This document shows, piece by piece, positions 36,001 to 50,700 of a DNA stretch of 64,000 nucleotides (within the stretch, counting starts at the first letter, position 1; every line of letters starts with the position of its first letter). Below the pieces are notes generated by a model. That model searched no databases, was not told the DNA's origin, and saw only the letters and a list, made by a program, of their open reading frames with translations. Made by a program: the position numbers and the translations under genes. This DNA is from Phoenix dactylifera (Eukaryota > Streptophyta > Magnoliopsida > Arecales > Arecaceae): assembly GCF_009389715.1 (NCBI RefSeq), contig NC_052402.1, positions 24,414,115-24,478,114 on the forward strand, in the 5' to 3' direction.

Positions 36001-36580
36001 ATGCACATAATAATAAAGATAAGGAAGGATTTGGAATGGAGATGAAGCAAAGGGAGGAGATGCCTGCGCCTCGCAGCAGTAGGTAAAGCGAGACTAACCT
36101 AATACACAATACTACACCAAACCTGACCACCCACCAGTAACAAAATGATCATGGCATCTTATCAGACCTGTACAGAGATCAATCTTAGGCTGCAATGAGT
36201 TGCATGCGTAAGTTCCTTCAAGAATCAAAAAAAAAAAAGGAAGTCATTCATGCAGACGTGTTAAGAAACAGAACAATAGGTTTTAGTGAATAGATTTGCA
36301 CTGCTTCATTTGTAGTCAGCAGGACATCTGTATTCTCTGAACTATCCAGTACCACATTAAAGAAACTCAAGAACCTGAAAAGGTTACTGTGCAGAATCCT
36401 CATGTAGATAATCTCTATTACTTATTAAGTTGATTTATTATGGGACAAATGGTGAATGTTAACTAAACAAGAACCATCCTTGAAATAATAGACATACAAT
36501 GTTTTGACCATCTCAGTCTCCAAAACTGCCAGAATGTTGGCTTTCACCTCTATCATGCATCCAGAATGATCTTTACTTGC
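36001..36580. other. Intergenic, no gene seen
   Basis: No gene or repeat with boundaries was found. Confidence 0.4.
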
Positions 36581-36582
36581 AG

Positions 36583-37345
36583 ATTATAATCGAGGTGGTG
36601 GAAACTGGAAGTTTTAATAACTCTCCTAAAGGAAATTACAACCTAATTGTCTCATTTCACACTATCAAGATCTTCCTTCATTACAAGCAACGAACATAAA
36701 AGAACCAGGCAACATCGGTTAGCTGACCTTGACCATTGTTGAAGCATACTAGCAAAGCATTTAATGAAACAAGAAGAGGCGGGCCGGAATGATCTCATTG
36801 TATTTAATTAAACAACAGGGGGCAGGCCTGAATGATCTCCTTTGACCTTTATCCACCAGTCTGATGGGAGAACAGCACATAAAGAAATGGTACGAGAAGG
36901 TAGTAGAGTAGGTGGGCAAGGGAAATTCATGAGTACAGGCCAAGAGGAGTGAGAAACTTACGCATCTATGTATCTCCTTAAGGAACTGGAAGTATACGAC
37001 ATTACAATCAAGGTGGTGGAAACTGGAAGCTTTAATAATAATCCTAAAGGAAATTACAACCTAATTGTCTCATTTAACACTATCAAGATCTTCCTACATT
37101 ACAAGCAGCGAACACAAAAGCAGCAGGCAATATTGGTTGGCCAACCTTGACCATTGTTGAAGTATTCTAACAAAGTTTCCAATGAAACAACAAGAGGCAG
37201 GACTGAATGATCTGTTTTGATCTTTATTCACCAGTCTGATCGCAGAACAACACATAAAGATATGGTGCAAGAAGGTAGTAAAGTAGCTGGGCAAGGGAAA
37301 TTCGCTAGTATAAGCGAAGAGGAGTGAGAAGACTTTGGCATCTAT
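36583..37345. repeat. Tandem duplication, about 400-bp units
   Basis: A unit at about 36583-36975 is repeated at about 37003-37345. It includes GGTGGTGGAAACTGGAAG, GGAAATTACAACCTAATTG, CACCAGTCTGAT and GGGCAAGGGAAATTC in the same order. The first copy carries an extra insert of about 55 bases near 36785-36835. It lies downstream of ARV1. Confidence 0.85.
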
Positions 37346-37752
37346 CTATCTATCTATCGATTGTACTGGAGAAAAGAAATCGACTGAGTTCTCATTTCAG
37401 CCATTTTGCTATGTGAGATACAATGATATGCACTTAATGACATTTAGCAAAGGCTAAGAGATTGGTGGATTAGAATTACATTTCTTCCTAACTTATCATA
37501 TTGAATTTCATAGTGAAGTGTCATAATATTTGATGTTGATGATATATTTTGAATTATCCAGCTTGATGACCATGTAAAATATACAACGAAAGATGGTGAT
37601 GTGAAAATGAACGTGACATGCCTTCACTAAGTGAGAAGCATTTTTCTCACGGTGGCACCTGTAGTATTAATCAGGAAAGAATTAGTTATACAACTGAATT
37701 AGTAAAAAACAAGTTGAATGCAGATGGCCGGAAATCCAAGCTGCCAATGAAT
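37346..37752. other. 3' flank of ARV1
   Basis: No coding signal is seen. Transcripts of ARV1 probably end in or near this stretch. A short TCTA repeat lies at 37338-37358. Confidence 0.4.
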
Positions 37753-40700
37753 TTATAACAAACCAGATAATAGATGCAGCAGCCAACGATCAGTAAACAA
37801 TTTGGCTGCATGTGCACCGAAGCATACTGCAAGGCACCCAGCAGTCGGCAACTCTGTTACAACTACAAAATACAACATTTGAAACACTTTTAACAGATTA
37901 AAAAAAAGAGAGAAGCAAATTGACATTGTAAAGTACCACATATTGCACCCATGAGATGTTAATTGAATGACAAGCCTTGAGGAATAAAAAATTCTGGGAC
38001 AGTACAAGAGAGTATATCAGAGTTATCACACAATCTTGAGTTTTATGTTTACTACTTTTACAAGTGCATGGACGGATGCGGGCAGTTACTCATTCGAGTT
38101 ATGCAGTAAAGAAATGATTTAGTGTCAATTGCAACTCCTTGAGAAGCACCATCATTGTGGCCAAATAACCCTATCATGAAATAGGCTTATCTGACAAGTA
38201 AAGTTCATTCACCATTGCTCAAAATTTGACAAATTTAACATTCACCTAGTGATTGTGAAATATACATTATTTGGATCATCAGATCATGCTCTCTAACTGC
38301 TTATATTAATAAGATTTATTCTCAGTACAATGATTAGATCATCAGAAGCTTGTTACAGTGAATGAGAAAAATATGAGAATTTTCAATATATATACATCTG
38401 CTTGCACAGATTATAAATATGACCAATCTTACACCTGTTCTTTTTTCAAAAAAATTTTAATTTTATGCTCCTGTTTTAGAGTTTAAATGTCATCTTTTCA
38501 AATTTTACCTCTGCACATAGTTGTGACCACAAAAATCTTTATTTTATATCTACATAATTTTATCTTAAATGAAGTCTCTCCTAGAAAAACTTTGACGCAA
38601 TTTCTAATTACTTATAGATCAATTCCAAATGTATAAGAATATTACTTTGGCTGAGGTATTCCATTTAAATTACATACAATAAAACAGAAGAAAGCTAGTG
38701 GGCCTCTCTTCACTTGAGGTGGCTAGTGGGATAAACTTAATAATTAATGACTTCTTCTGTGTCATCCAAAATGGACAATCACAAAGTTTTCTTTTATTGT
38801 TATGATTAGGAACTAAAAAACCTCTCTGGCAGGTGCTTGGTTACGGTTTGAACTTTAATTTTGCCTCTTTTTTTTTTTTGACTCCCACAATTTTAAATGC
38901 GGTGCATAAGGCCACATATGCTGCATATGTAGTCCCCTAACCGCACTGCATACCCCCAAGGCGACTACTACATATAGTCGGGCTGCACAAAGGCCAAACA
39001 AATTGGTTTACTTAGCACTTTGCAGACACGTATACAGTAGAATTAGCATTGTGCAGCTGCATATGCAATCTACTTATCATTTTATGATCTAGGGGTGAAA
39101 GTGGATTGGGTAATATCTATCCAAATCCACTTTCATATCTGAATTTTATTCAGATATGAATAGAAATTTGAGCATCCAACTAATATCTATATCTGAATAT
39201 CCGATTTTTATTTGTAACCCTATTGAATTTTATATAGTACTCATGAACTTTTACGAAAAATAAATAGCCACAATTACCTTGATTCATTATCTACTTAGTA
39301 ATTAATAACTTTGATTCTGCAGTCATAAAGTTTAATTATCCAACTTATATCCATATTTATATCCATACTTCAAATATCTGATTTGTATCCATATCCGTTT
39401 AAAACAAATATAGATATGAATTTTTGCATCGAACTAACATCCGTATCCATACATGTATATGCCAAACAAAAAAAATTGGATATAAATAGACTAGTGTCTG
39501 ATCCGTATCCAATCTGGTTTCAACCAAATATGATCACATCAACTGCCAATTTAGCATTGCACGGCCACATACATAGCCAGTCTTGTGAAAGCCCATGCAA
39601 ATAAGGCATATTCAAGCTAATGGTTGAGTTGGATGAAGGCTTCAAGAAGCTAGATATGTATATATTAACAATGTCAATGTATTAATTATACCATAATTAT
39701 TGCTACTAAGAATCAAGTACTAAGATATAAGCACTAAGCGCTAGATGCTACTATCATTAGTATTGATGTTATTTATAAAAAAAACATATTGCTATTATAT
39801 TACTGTAGCATAAAATTCAGCATATGTGTGCAGTCCCTAGAGGCCTAGACTCCCTGCACATGATAGCTGCCTTTTAAAACATTATTGACTCCTTACCATG
39901 AAAGTTCTTGTTTGACTAAACATTTTGTGAGCAAGCTAGGACCCTGCATAGAGGCATGTTCTTGTGAGGACATATAGAGGCTGGTACTAGTTTGGCATGG
40001 CAATCCTATCATAGTATTGGTATGCCCGGTATAGAGACCGGTTCAGTGTACTGAATGTCGGTACATCCTCCTTATCGTGTACTGATACCGAACTGGTATT
40101 GTACAATACACCCCGTATCACCCGGTTTAGTACCGTAATGGCATACCATGGGTCAATGAGCATGATACCACTTTGGACCATGATTTCTTTTTTCAAAAAA
40201 ATCTCTGTTTTGGTAAAGCAGAACTAGAATACCCCTTGACACTGGCATTTCAATTTTTTCATTAGTCTTTTATTAGATATAAGGTGTGAGAATCAATCTC
40301 ATGGCAATAAGAAGCAGCTCAATTGAAAAGGCATCATGGGCTAATGCTGCAGCTATATGGGGCGTTCATATATAGAAAGACTTCGATGATGTTGAAGTGA
40401 ATGGCATAAAGCTTCCATTCTTCCATACAATTGAAAATATAAACTTTAAGCATCAAAACTTTGAGATCTTTTAAATCATTAACAAGCTTCAGTAATCTTT
40501 CTTAACAATTAGGTTGAACGAATTTTAAGAATGATTAACCATTTTGATGCAGGAGGATATACTTAGTTGTGGCATTTCAGGTGCTCTGATGTGGGACTGG
40601 GGACAGCATTGGAGAACCTTATATATTCTACCATGTAAGGTGTCAAGCTTATGAAAATAATTCTAAATACTCAAAGGCTGTGTTTTATGTTGAAATACTG

Positions 40701-43700
40701 AATATCACTTTTTCATGTTTTTAAAACTCAAAGTTTTAAGTCCAAACCTCTCAAAGCCACTGCATTTGATGATAGAACAAATATGTCAATGATGAAAAGA
40801 ACAGAAGAAGGGAACTCCCAAACCTGCAGAAAGGGAAAAGGCAGATATAACTCAAAAAAACATATACGTGCACACAGAATATGATCTATCATGATAACAT
40901 CTAATTTTTTTTCTTAAAAGAGAATGAATGAATCTACATACCATCATTGCTATGAGAAACAACTTGAAGTAGCTCGAAATAAGAATGGCCAGCATAATCT
41001 CTTTGCACCTGAGTAGTTTATAAAAATAACAGTTTCAAGAGTAAAATTTAGTCGACTCCTTTAATTACTGCAGCCATACTGTGAAGTTCTTTGAATCATT
41101 TGATAACATAGATTATTAGTGATAAACTATAAAATGAACTTCCGAAGTCACACATCAGCCAGAGATTGTAACAAAACTGGTCCCACTTGACATCTATTAT
41201 ACTATTAAATTGAAGCTACCAAGCAGTGCCTCCATCTGCGAAGCTCCATATCGTTTGGCCCCACATGTTAATTTTCCAAAATACTCTCCACACAACACAT
41301 CCATTCAGCTTTCTTGCCCGCATTAGACTCTAATACATGACGCCTTTTGAAGGAAGAGGCGTTGCGCCTTTGCCTCTCCCACCTCACGTCTTTACACAGT
41401 TGATCTGAATGGTTGGTTCCACACTATCCTATGGCTCGAGTGTTTAGTTAAAAAGCCAACCATATGGAATCATAACAAATTCCATCAGTGAGTCTGGCAA
41501 ATAGAGGACTCCAACAGCACATTCAACAAAGAAAGGAGAGGTAGGATAGAGAGGGTGAACACATTCAGCAAAGAGAGAGTATTTTTTTTAATGGCAAGGA
41601 AGATGGAAGCACCTAATTGATTTAAAAGAAGGAAACAGTCAAAAGATACATCAAAATCCCCAAAGCAGGGGAAGGAAATAAAAAAGAATACAAGCTATTG
41701 GAGATCCTTGCAAAACATAAAAGCTGCTTTTGGTTGCACAAAGTATACAGCCACTGAAAAGAGCAATGGCTAAGCATGGCAAACAAGCTTCCATGGTAGT
41801 ATAGCTTCGGAAGATCTAAGAGTTCCTTTATTCCCAGATAGACCAAAATGAAGCAGTCGCATGTTCAAACTTAGGTCTGAAATTTTTGGGTGTAGGTCTG
41901 TAAGAAGTTCTCCAAGCAGTCCAACAAGAAGCCAATAGGTGGGATATGAAAAATATATTGAGATAGTTAAGAATTGTAACCCAAATTCTCCGAGCATAGG
42001 CACAATCAAGTAGCAGGTGCTGAGCACCAACATAATTCCTAAAGAAACTTCTTCCCATCTTTTTGGACCACTAACATAATTTCTAAAGAAAATTTACAGA
42101 TTTTCTTTCCACCATAACTATTTACAAGCAAAAAGCCTGAGTAATGCACGGTATACATTATAAAATGTAAAAGATTAAAGTATGATATTGCTTAGAACAT
42201 GTAATATCAAAATATGAAACAAATTATGTTAGAGTATAAAAAAGAGAGGAATATCAGAAAATAGTTTAATATTTAGCCACTGAAAAGTTAGGCAATTCAT
42301 CAATAGCAAATCCCATGAAGTATGATATCTGAATTTGAAGATCAAGATTAAATAATTTCTAAATTCAACTTCAAAAGCGTACTAACATTTAAAATAATGT
42401 CATAATGACTCCCCAATGCTAATGTAAGAATCTCATAAAATGTTAGTATTATCTGTTTATTACAAAGACGTTGTTATTGCTATAACAGCAATGAAAAAAG
42501 TTACTAATAATAGTTATCACCAATAACAAGTTATAATTCACATGCTTGTTAAAGATTTGGATTTGGAATAATTTAAGTGAAGTCCAAATCAAAGACCTGA
42601 AAATAAGTAACTATGGTTAAACTTTTTTTTTTAACTAATGCATTATATCTCATCTTTGCCTTTTTCTCAGAATAGGCACATCGCGTGTCTGTAAAGCATC
42701 CTATATACTCTCTCTTCCAACTCTCAAGAGTTCTTAGAGCCTAGATATACTAAAATATCTTTCTTCAAAAATTTTAATTCTTTCTTTCTTGCTAAGCTGG
42801 ATGTTCTCTCACCTATTGTTTCAGAAGCCTGAATGAGTTGCTCAATTTCTATGTACTATTTGTACTTGTTCTTTTCATATTCTCAAAGTCCAACGGTGTT
42901 AGAATCCCTTCTTTTACAGAAATCTAGCATGTTTAAGATTTTTTAAGAGAAATCTAACCAGGGTTATTATAGGAATTGAAAATTTTGGGAAATATAGCCA
43001 CTTTTATATAGTTCTAGGATTAACACTAGATAATTAAGATAGCGATAATGTAGATTTGCAGCCCATATGATTGCTCTTTATTATTGACAGCATAATTTAG
43101 CATACGACAAGTCATGAAGAAAACATATCAAGCAATCTGTTAAAAGGTCATACTGTTACCTGGGGATCGTGAGATGTTGTAATCAATTCGCAATGGGAAC
43201 CCAAGGAGAACATATGCAGATGGAAACTTGAAGTCATTGCTCTTGGCCATATGCATAGAGAAGAAACACCACACACACACACACACAGAGATGTATGGGA
43301 ATCTCGATGGATGAAGCCTCAGAGTTAACATGGAATTTTAATTCTAGTTTACAGCACAGTCAGGGCATGGATGGTTCCCATCATAATGAGAATGAGAATG
43401 GCAAGGTTTTGCCCAGGGGCTGCAAAACTCTCATGCATATAAAGACATACAGATTGAGATTTGAGTCATACAACAAACAATATTACTACTTTAAGTTAAG
43501 ATGTAGATAAGCCATGTTAAATATCATTGTAAAGTCTAAACACTGAAGGGCCAAAAAGAGACTCAGCATACCTCTCTCTCATTACATTCGATTGTAAAGA
43601 TTGGATCATGGATTTATTTTGATAGTCAATAGATGTCGGAGCCTGTGCATAGTGGATGTGGTGCACTTTTGAATTCATGAGTTACGGCCTTACGGGAGTT

Positions 43701-46700
43701 CTGATTTCAGGCAGATTTGTGGGCAGCGAGTTTGAGATCGGCTTTGAGTTGTGACATGGAATCATCCTAGCAGACCCCATCCAGAGAATAGGTGCACAAT
43801 GACTTGGTGAGGAAAGAGTTAAGAGTGGGAAACACATAAATCTCAACAGCTAGGGGCAATGACTATCCTCCAATGGAAAGCCATTGCCACCCATGGCTCT
43901 TCAACAAAACCTTCATGTGGGATGAAGTGGAAAGAAGACGCTTGGGAATCCTACACTCAATTTAAGAGATTACTCTTGGATAGTTTTTTTTGGTGATTAA
44001 GAGGCTCTTCTTTCGATTACAGCAGTCTATCTTAAAAAAATAAAATCAAATAAGAGACACTGGGATTGTGACTTGTCATGCATGGAAATTAAAGTCTGAT
44101 GTGGCTTCATAGTTGATTCTTCTTTGATTTTTTGTGAACTCCGGTAATTTCTAGCCTTCAAATTTCCCTAGTACATGTAATTGGAAATATTTAACGCCGC
44201 AAAATGCGAAGAAATTTCAAGTCTGAGAACATACATGCCCATTTCACAAACAAAATTTCCAAATATGAGAACTGAGACATCCTTTACAGAAAATCGCTTT
44301 CTAAAAGAAAATGATAAAATAATCACTAAATAATAAATATATATACTATAGTATGGAAGGTAAAACTTGTACCTAGTAATATCAAGTGATAAATCGAGAA
44401 GAAACCTTGTCCCAAGAACTATAACAGATATAAATATAAAATTTCCCAATAAAACATCCATCAACACCTGTATTCAATATATAGAAGTAAAAATATAAGG
44501 ATTAGCAGCTAATAAAGATTATTATAACACTGATGACAAAAGTAACTTGACCTAGTGAACTACATTACCTTTCCACATGTCCAAATTGACACCAAAAGGC
44601 TCCCAGATGAATCCCAATCATCTCTACTATTACTTATGAGAGAAATCCTGCCTTTAGATTGTTAAGGTCTCGGATAAAGCAATATATTCATGTATAAGTT
44701 AAAATAAGTCAGACTTCTTAGCACGGCTGAATGGATACATGCATCTAAAAGAAAATAAACAAAACTTGACTTCAAGAATAGTCCCTGCAAATTAAAGGAC
44801 ATCAAATTCTGTAAGCAAATAATCTAGGTTACAATTTAACATTCTTACGCAAATATAATCTGAAAAATTAACAGCTAAAAACGGTTTTGAAATACCAGAA
44901 AATAAATACAAGAACAGAGTGAAATTAAGATATAGCATTGCTGTAAGAAAAAAAAAAGGATGCATGGCACAAAAGTATTATTGGTATCTCTTTATCACAC
45001 AAATAGTAAATCCTTTTAATGCATCACAAATAAACACATAGTAAGGGAGTACCATATCTAGTTAAAGAACGGAATGGAATGAAGTGATGGAGAAACCAGT
45101 TTGACTAGCATAGAGATGTGCAACAAGCACATAGAAAGGATCAGTTAGAATTCAGGGTTCAAAACCTAACAATAAGTCAACCACAAATTTTGGGGATAAG
45201 TTTTGTCAAATGACTAAAGTTCAAGGCTATGGTAGCAAGAAGAAAAGGCAAACATAATTGAAGCTTACAGTGCTACAAGGTGCGAGAATAAAATTTTATG
45301 GACAAATAAACATAACAACTGAAGCTATAGGTGTTGTAGATGTGTAAATAAATTTCTAGCATACCCATAGTTAGGCACACAAATGGACCAGTTTGACCAA
45401 ATCCATTGCTAGAGAAATAAAGATTTTCGCTGTTTAATGTGTTGTTCTTGTCAATGGTCGACTTGCCAACAGAAGAAATGAGGTAGGGATGGAGGGAAGA
45501 GCAGAGAAAGCATGAAAAAAGGGGGGTTGAGGCAGATGGGATGAGGGAGAGGAGGGAAGGGAGGGAGTGGAGGGACACTATCAAGCAATAGGAAGAAATG
45601 AGGGATTAATCATAATCAAGGAGCTGGCTATCAAGAGATTAGAGTCTGAAATTGACAGAAAGGGCAGAGTTGAAAGAGAGAATGTCTCCATCAAGGATCG
45701 CCGAACCGGTAATGGTAGGCATACCGGTCAGCCACCGAACTGGTGCCGAACCGGCCAAAAGGTGCGCAGACGGCCAAAAAGCGCACGCTGCGTGCTGTTG
45801 CCACAGCCTGTGGCATCCTTGCACGGCACCAAAAAGCGCACGTTGGTGCGCTGTTTATGCCACAGACTATGCCATAGCCTGTGGCATCATCGAACCGGAC
45901 TCGGTGCCAGTTTGCACTGAGTCCTGGCCGAACCGGATAGAACCGGAGGTGCCGGTTTGCACCGAGTCCTGGCCGAAGCGGACGGAACCCGACCGGTTCC
46001 GTCCGGTTCGCTCTTGTACTGGCCGGTTCCGGTCGGGTTCCGTCCGGTTCGCTCTTGTACTGGCCGGTTCCGGTCCCTGGGGCCGATACGGTTTTTTAAG
46101 GCCGAACCGGTCCAGTTCAGTACGGGCTGAATCGGCCGGTACGGGCCAGTTCAACATTCCTTGGTCTCCATTCTCCAAAGACTATGCTTCACTCCTTAAA
46201 AAGAAGTGACCAGACAGGTTTATCTTCCGACAATGTTTTGAAATTTTTCCGTAAAACAAATTTATAAAAAAAATTGTTACCAATGTTATGAGGAAAGAGG
46301 AAGGAGGGTTGTATATGTTGTTTTCATTCATTTGTTGGCATAGCGGACAACAAGAAAAAATGTGTGGCTGTGTCTATTAATGCTAATGAGGAAGGAATGG
46401 ATTGGTCCACCATCATAATTACGATTGTGGTGAGGTGGGAGAAATTCCATATGGTTGGGAAAAGGGAAGTACTAAGGCGTAGAGCATATTTTCTGCTACC
46501 ATAATTAGGGTTCACTTTTACCCTCGAGATTAAGCTAGTTCTGCTTATCATCTGACCAGCTTTTACAATTAATTCAACAAAAGTATATAGGCATGCTTTT
46601 GTAATATATCATAAGCGTCAAAGCCTCAATTCATTATCATAGACTACAAATCATGCAGCTTGTACTTCTCAAATTGACATTTTGATGATCGCGTATGCAT

Positions 46701-49700
46701 ACCAATCAATTTCTATATGAAAACATTTCTTTCAACATGTAATTTGAAAACTAGCATGTGATACAATTTCTAAAACACAATTAATGTAACTATAACCATG
46801 ACCATCAACCCTTGTCTCGACCTTAGTGCCACAATCAAGCATGGGTATGGAGCAAGTGCGGGAGAAGGTGCAGGAAGCAGATATTTTAGAAACACTTCTA
46901 GTAAGGAAGCATTTAGGAAGCAGGTGCAGGTTCAGCATTTCGAGAAGATTCCAAAGTAGGTGCACTACCCTAAGTGAAAGATTCCGGCTACTAAGGTCTC
47001 AACTGTTTGGGGTCAACTTCATGAATCCTCATTCATCAAGCATTATGACTTTAGATCCATTTTATAGTTTGCTTTTAATGAATGGTTGTCAACATACGTT
47101 GATCCTGCAACTTCTTAATCGTAGCTTGAGACTGGCACTGGCAGTGTTTATAACATGAATTAATATGTCAGAATATATCTATTGAGACAAGTGAATAGCC
47201 TAAAGATGATGAAATCATTAGGGTTGGCTTTGTCCCATGTTTTAGGGTGGAAATGATAAAATAGCACAATGAAAAGGAAGAGAAGTGATGAACAAGGTTA
47301 TGGTAACAACAACAACATTCATATATCAAAGTAAATTGTTCAATTAAAGAAAAGCATGCAGTTTGATCAACATAAAAAGTCATACACCACAACAAATTTT
47401 ATAAAATTTTGCTATTGATTAAATGACTTCCATAAGATCCTGCTTTGTGATGACAACTATCTCATTTAAAGTACCCTTCCATTCAGCAAACATGAATCAA
47501 AAAGCAAAAGGAAAAATATTCATTTTCTATTGATGGATCCAAGATAAGAAAGCAAAAAAGTGGGTTTTATTCTGTTTATAATGTTGCCATCTATATAAAC
47601 ACAAATATTGCATGATTGTACATGATATGAAAAATAAAGAAAAATTTTACCAATAAAAGAGAAAAGAATGTTACAGCCAAAAAAGAAAAAGAAAAGAAAA
47701 GAAAAGAAAATGAGACAATTTATGTGACTTGTGACTTTTAGGGCCAAGAATAGGTGCAAAGGCCATGAAATAAAACTTTGAATTATATGTTAGAATAGGA
47801 TAGCTTGCACTTCTCTACAGCTTAACTAAATTTGCAACAAAAGTATGACCACACAAGGATTCCAGATCTAGGGTCACTAAGACCTTTATGATCTGCAATA
47901 GTCAAATCAGGTAGAACAACAGACCCACAAAGTTCAAGCTACAGCTAGTACAGACTAATATTTACCTTAAAGTATCCTTCAAGGAATCACATGGGTGTAT
48001 CATAGACACCAGATGTTAAAATTTAAGGCCAGCTACCTCTAAATAATAGAAATAACAAGTCCCTCCAAAAAATAAATACAAGTATTCTAACAATAAATGA
48101 GTGCACATGAAAGATATCATAATTTCATATATTTCAAAACTTGTCAAAATCTCCTAGATTGCTAAATATAATTAGTCAGAACTGAGGTGCATTTACATGA
48201 AATAAGAAAAATCTCATAACTGAAATAGCTATCAGACTTAAGATGCATTATGTACAACATGCTACTGCACTTTGCCGCTACATAAATTATATGGATAAAG
48301 AAAATGCACCAATCCTTTTGCATCATAAGGCAACGAAACACAAGATTGCACTCAGAAGCATGTGTGAGTGCAGACTAACATGATTAAATAAATAAAAATC
48401 ACATTTTTTGTCATCAATAGTAGGGTCTAATGTGGCATTTATTAGAGAGAAACATGCAAAAGTGATTCCTTAAAAATTGTGCTTCAAGTCAAGATCAGAA
48501 TGCTGTATTATGTCAGCATAGAGATCTAAGACATAAGTCATAATATAAATCTTGTGACATTGTTGTAAGTGGGCAACTATCAGACACAATGCTATGAAGC
48601 AAGAAACTCTAGATATCTAAATTTTAGTTAACATAATGAGAATTTCAAAGAGACTGATTCGTAGAGGAAAAAACGTGCATAGCATGCATATATGTAAATA
48701 CATACTTACAGGCCTTCAAGATAAGAAATATAAGAAGCCAGAAACATTAAGGTCATCTCATTAGATCAGAAATTACACAAGGGAGATCAAGTGAGTATTA
48801 GAAATTTCAAAAATTAAAGGCTGATGTGTTGTTTTACCTTCGTGTCACCAGCATCTAAGTTCAGCATATTGAATAACAAATGTTGATACGCTTTAGTCTT
48901 GTGCAGAATCAGATCAATCAGGATAATCTATACAAATAATTGTTATGATTAATCATAATACAGTAAACGTTACAACTAAACATGCATAACTGAGCTAAAA
49001 GAAAAAAATTTTGACATGCTAACAAGGTAATAGTTATCCAAGAGTTTTGAAGGTGGTGTAGCAAAAACTGATGAGGTGAAGGAACATGACCATATTGTTT
49101 CAGATATTAGACAGACATATGTAAAAAAGCTTGCTACGCACCATGGTGGAGTTAAACCAGTAAAAGGATTCAAATGTTTTAGGTTATCATTGCTGTTGGT
49201 CATCTAATTTCATTTACCTCCTCATTGGCCGGGAAAGGACAAGCGAAACAGTCTGTCAATACATGGGGCTGCTGTAAGTAGTTTAAATTTTAACATTTGG
49301 TGCCTTCCACCTATTACTTACATTTCGCACATTTCAAACGATAAAAGAAATAATTTATGAGAAGCATGGTTTTAAAAATTGCTAGAACGGAACAGTAGGA
49401 TCAGTATCATACTATTTTGGCACAAAACCAGCAGGTGCCAAGACGCTGAAATAGCTGTACTAGTACCAAGCCCACCAATCTATAATGGCCTGTATCAATG
49501 TACCAGTGTTACCGTATCAACCATGCTAGTCGGTACCAATGGGTTTTCCATGTTTTAGAAGATGTCAATTTTGGTATGTATTGGTACTATACTGTTCCGA
49601 TGGAAAAGTGGTACATGGTTGGATAATGATGTTTAAAACCTAGATGACAAGTCTTCTTGTACCATTCTTGCAATTAAACTTTTGTGGAAATTGGTGGCAG

Positions 49701-50657
49701 CAAAGGTGGAGCGGGGTTTATGATCAGAGGCCCGGTCTCTAGGCTCACTGCTGCAAATGGTAGCCCCATCTTTGATACCTCAGTTCCAGGAGCGGAACTA
49801 AGGGCAGCTTAGGCGGACATTACCTATGCACGTTGCGTCCTCAAAGCTGACCTCATCCTTCTTGAGGATGATTCCGCTATAGTGATTGGTTGGATCCGAA
49901 GGCAGGACAGAAAAATGGATATATATCCCTTTCTGTAGAACATCTGAAGACTAGCAAGGGAAGCCACTTCCTTCCTCACGAAGCACAACTATCGAGAGGC
50001 GAACAAGGTTGTGGATTGGGTTATGTGGCTGAGTACTCTGGTGACGTGTTGTGGACCAACCCGGGATATTTTTACTTTCTAATTCTCTTAGATATATTCA
50101 TACTAAAATGGTGTGAATCCACCCGTCTTAGCCAAAAAAAAAATGTGGGAATACTTCATCTTGTGTTGAACCACATTTGGCAGTATAACAGAAACTAGAG
50201 CGAAGAAGCTTAATAGAGAATTTGGAAATTACTTTCTCAGATAAACAAACATTTATAGATGGTGTCTTTTCTTATCGATAGGAATGTACCTCATTAACAT
50301 GTTTTTTAACATGAAAAATTGAGAAAATTGAGTTGACAACTCAAATAAATATTTTGTCAAATAAATATTAACCCAAAAAAAAATAAAAAACTAAAACCAT
50401 TCAGAAAAGATTATCGTTAATCAGCTCAAACCACCTGAACCCAGCTCAACTGGCAGAACATTTTCAACCCTATGACTACCATCGACCGCAAAAAAGTCGC
50501 TGAAATTTAATGATTTACCAAGGCTTTTTTCAAGAATGTACGTGATCGAAAGGGAAAAAACAGTGGTTTTTATTTTATTTTTTGGAAGGGGGAAATTAAA
50601 GTACCATGAACTCGCATTCGATGTAGGGATCGGCTACGGCCTTGCAGTTCTCCTGGG

Positions 50658-50700
<43 letters not shown>

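Noticed and set aside
45652..46209. Open frame of 185 codons in the CCGGT-rich block
   Set aside because: It lies almost wholly within the MITE and its repetitive peptide comes from tandem repeats.
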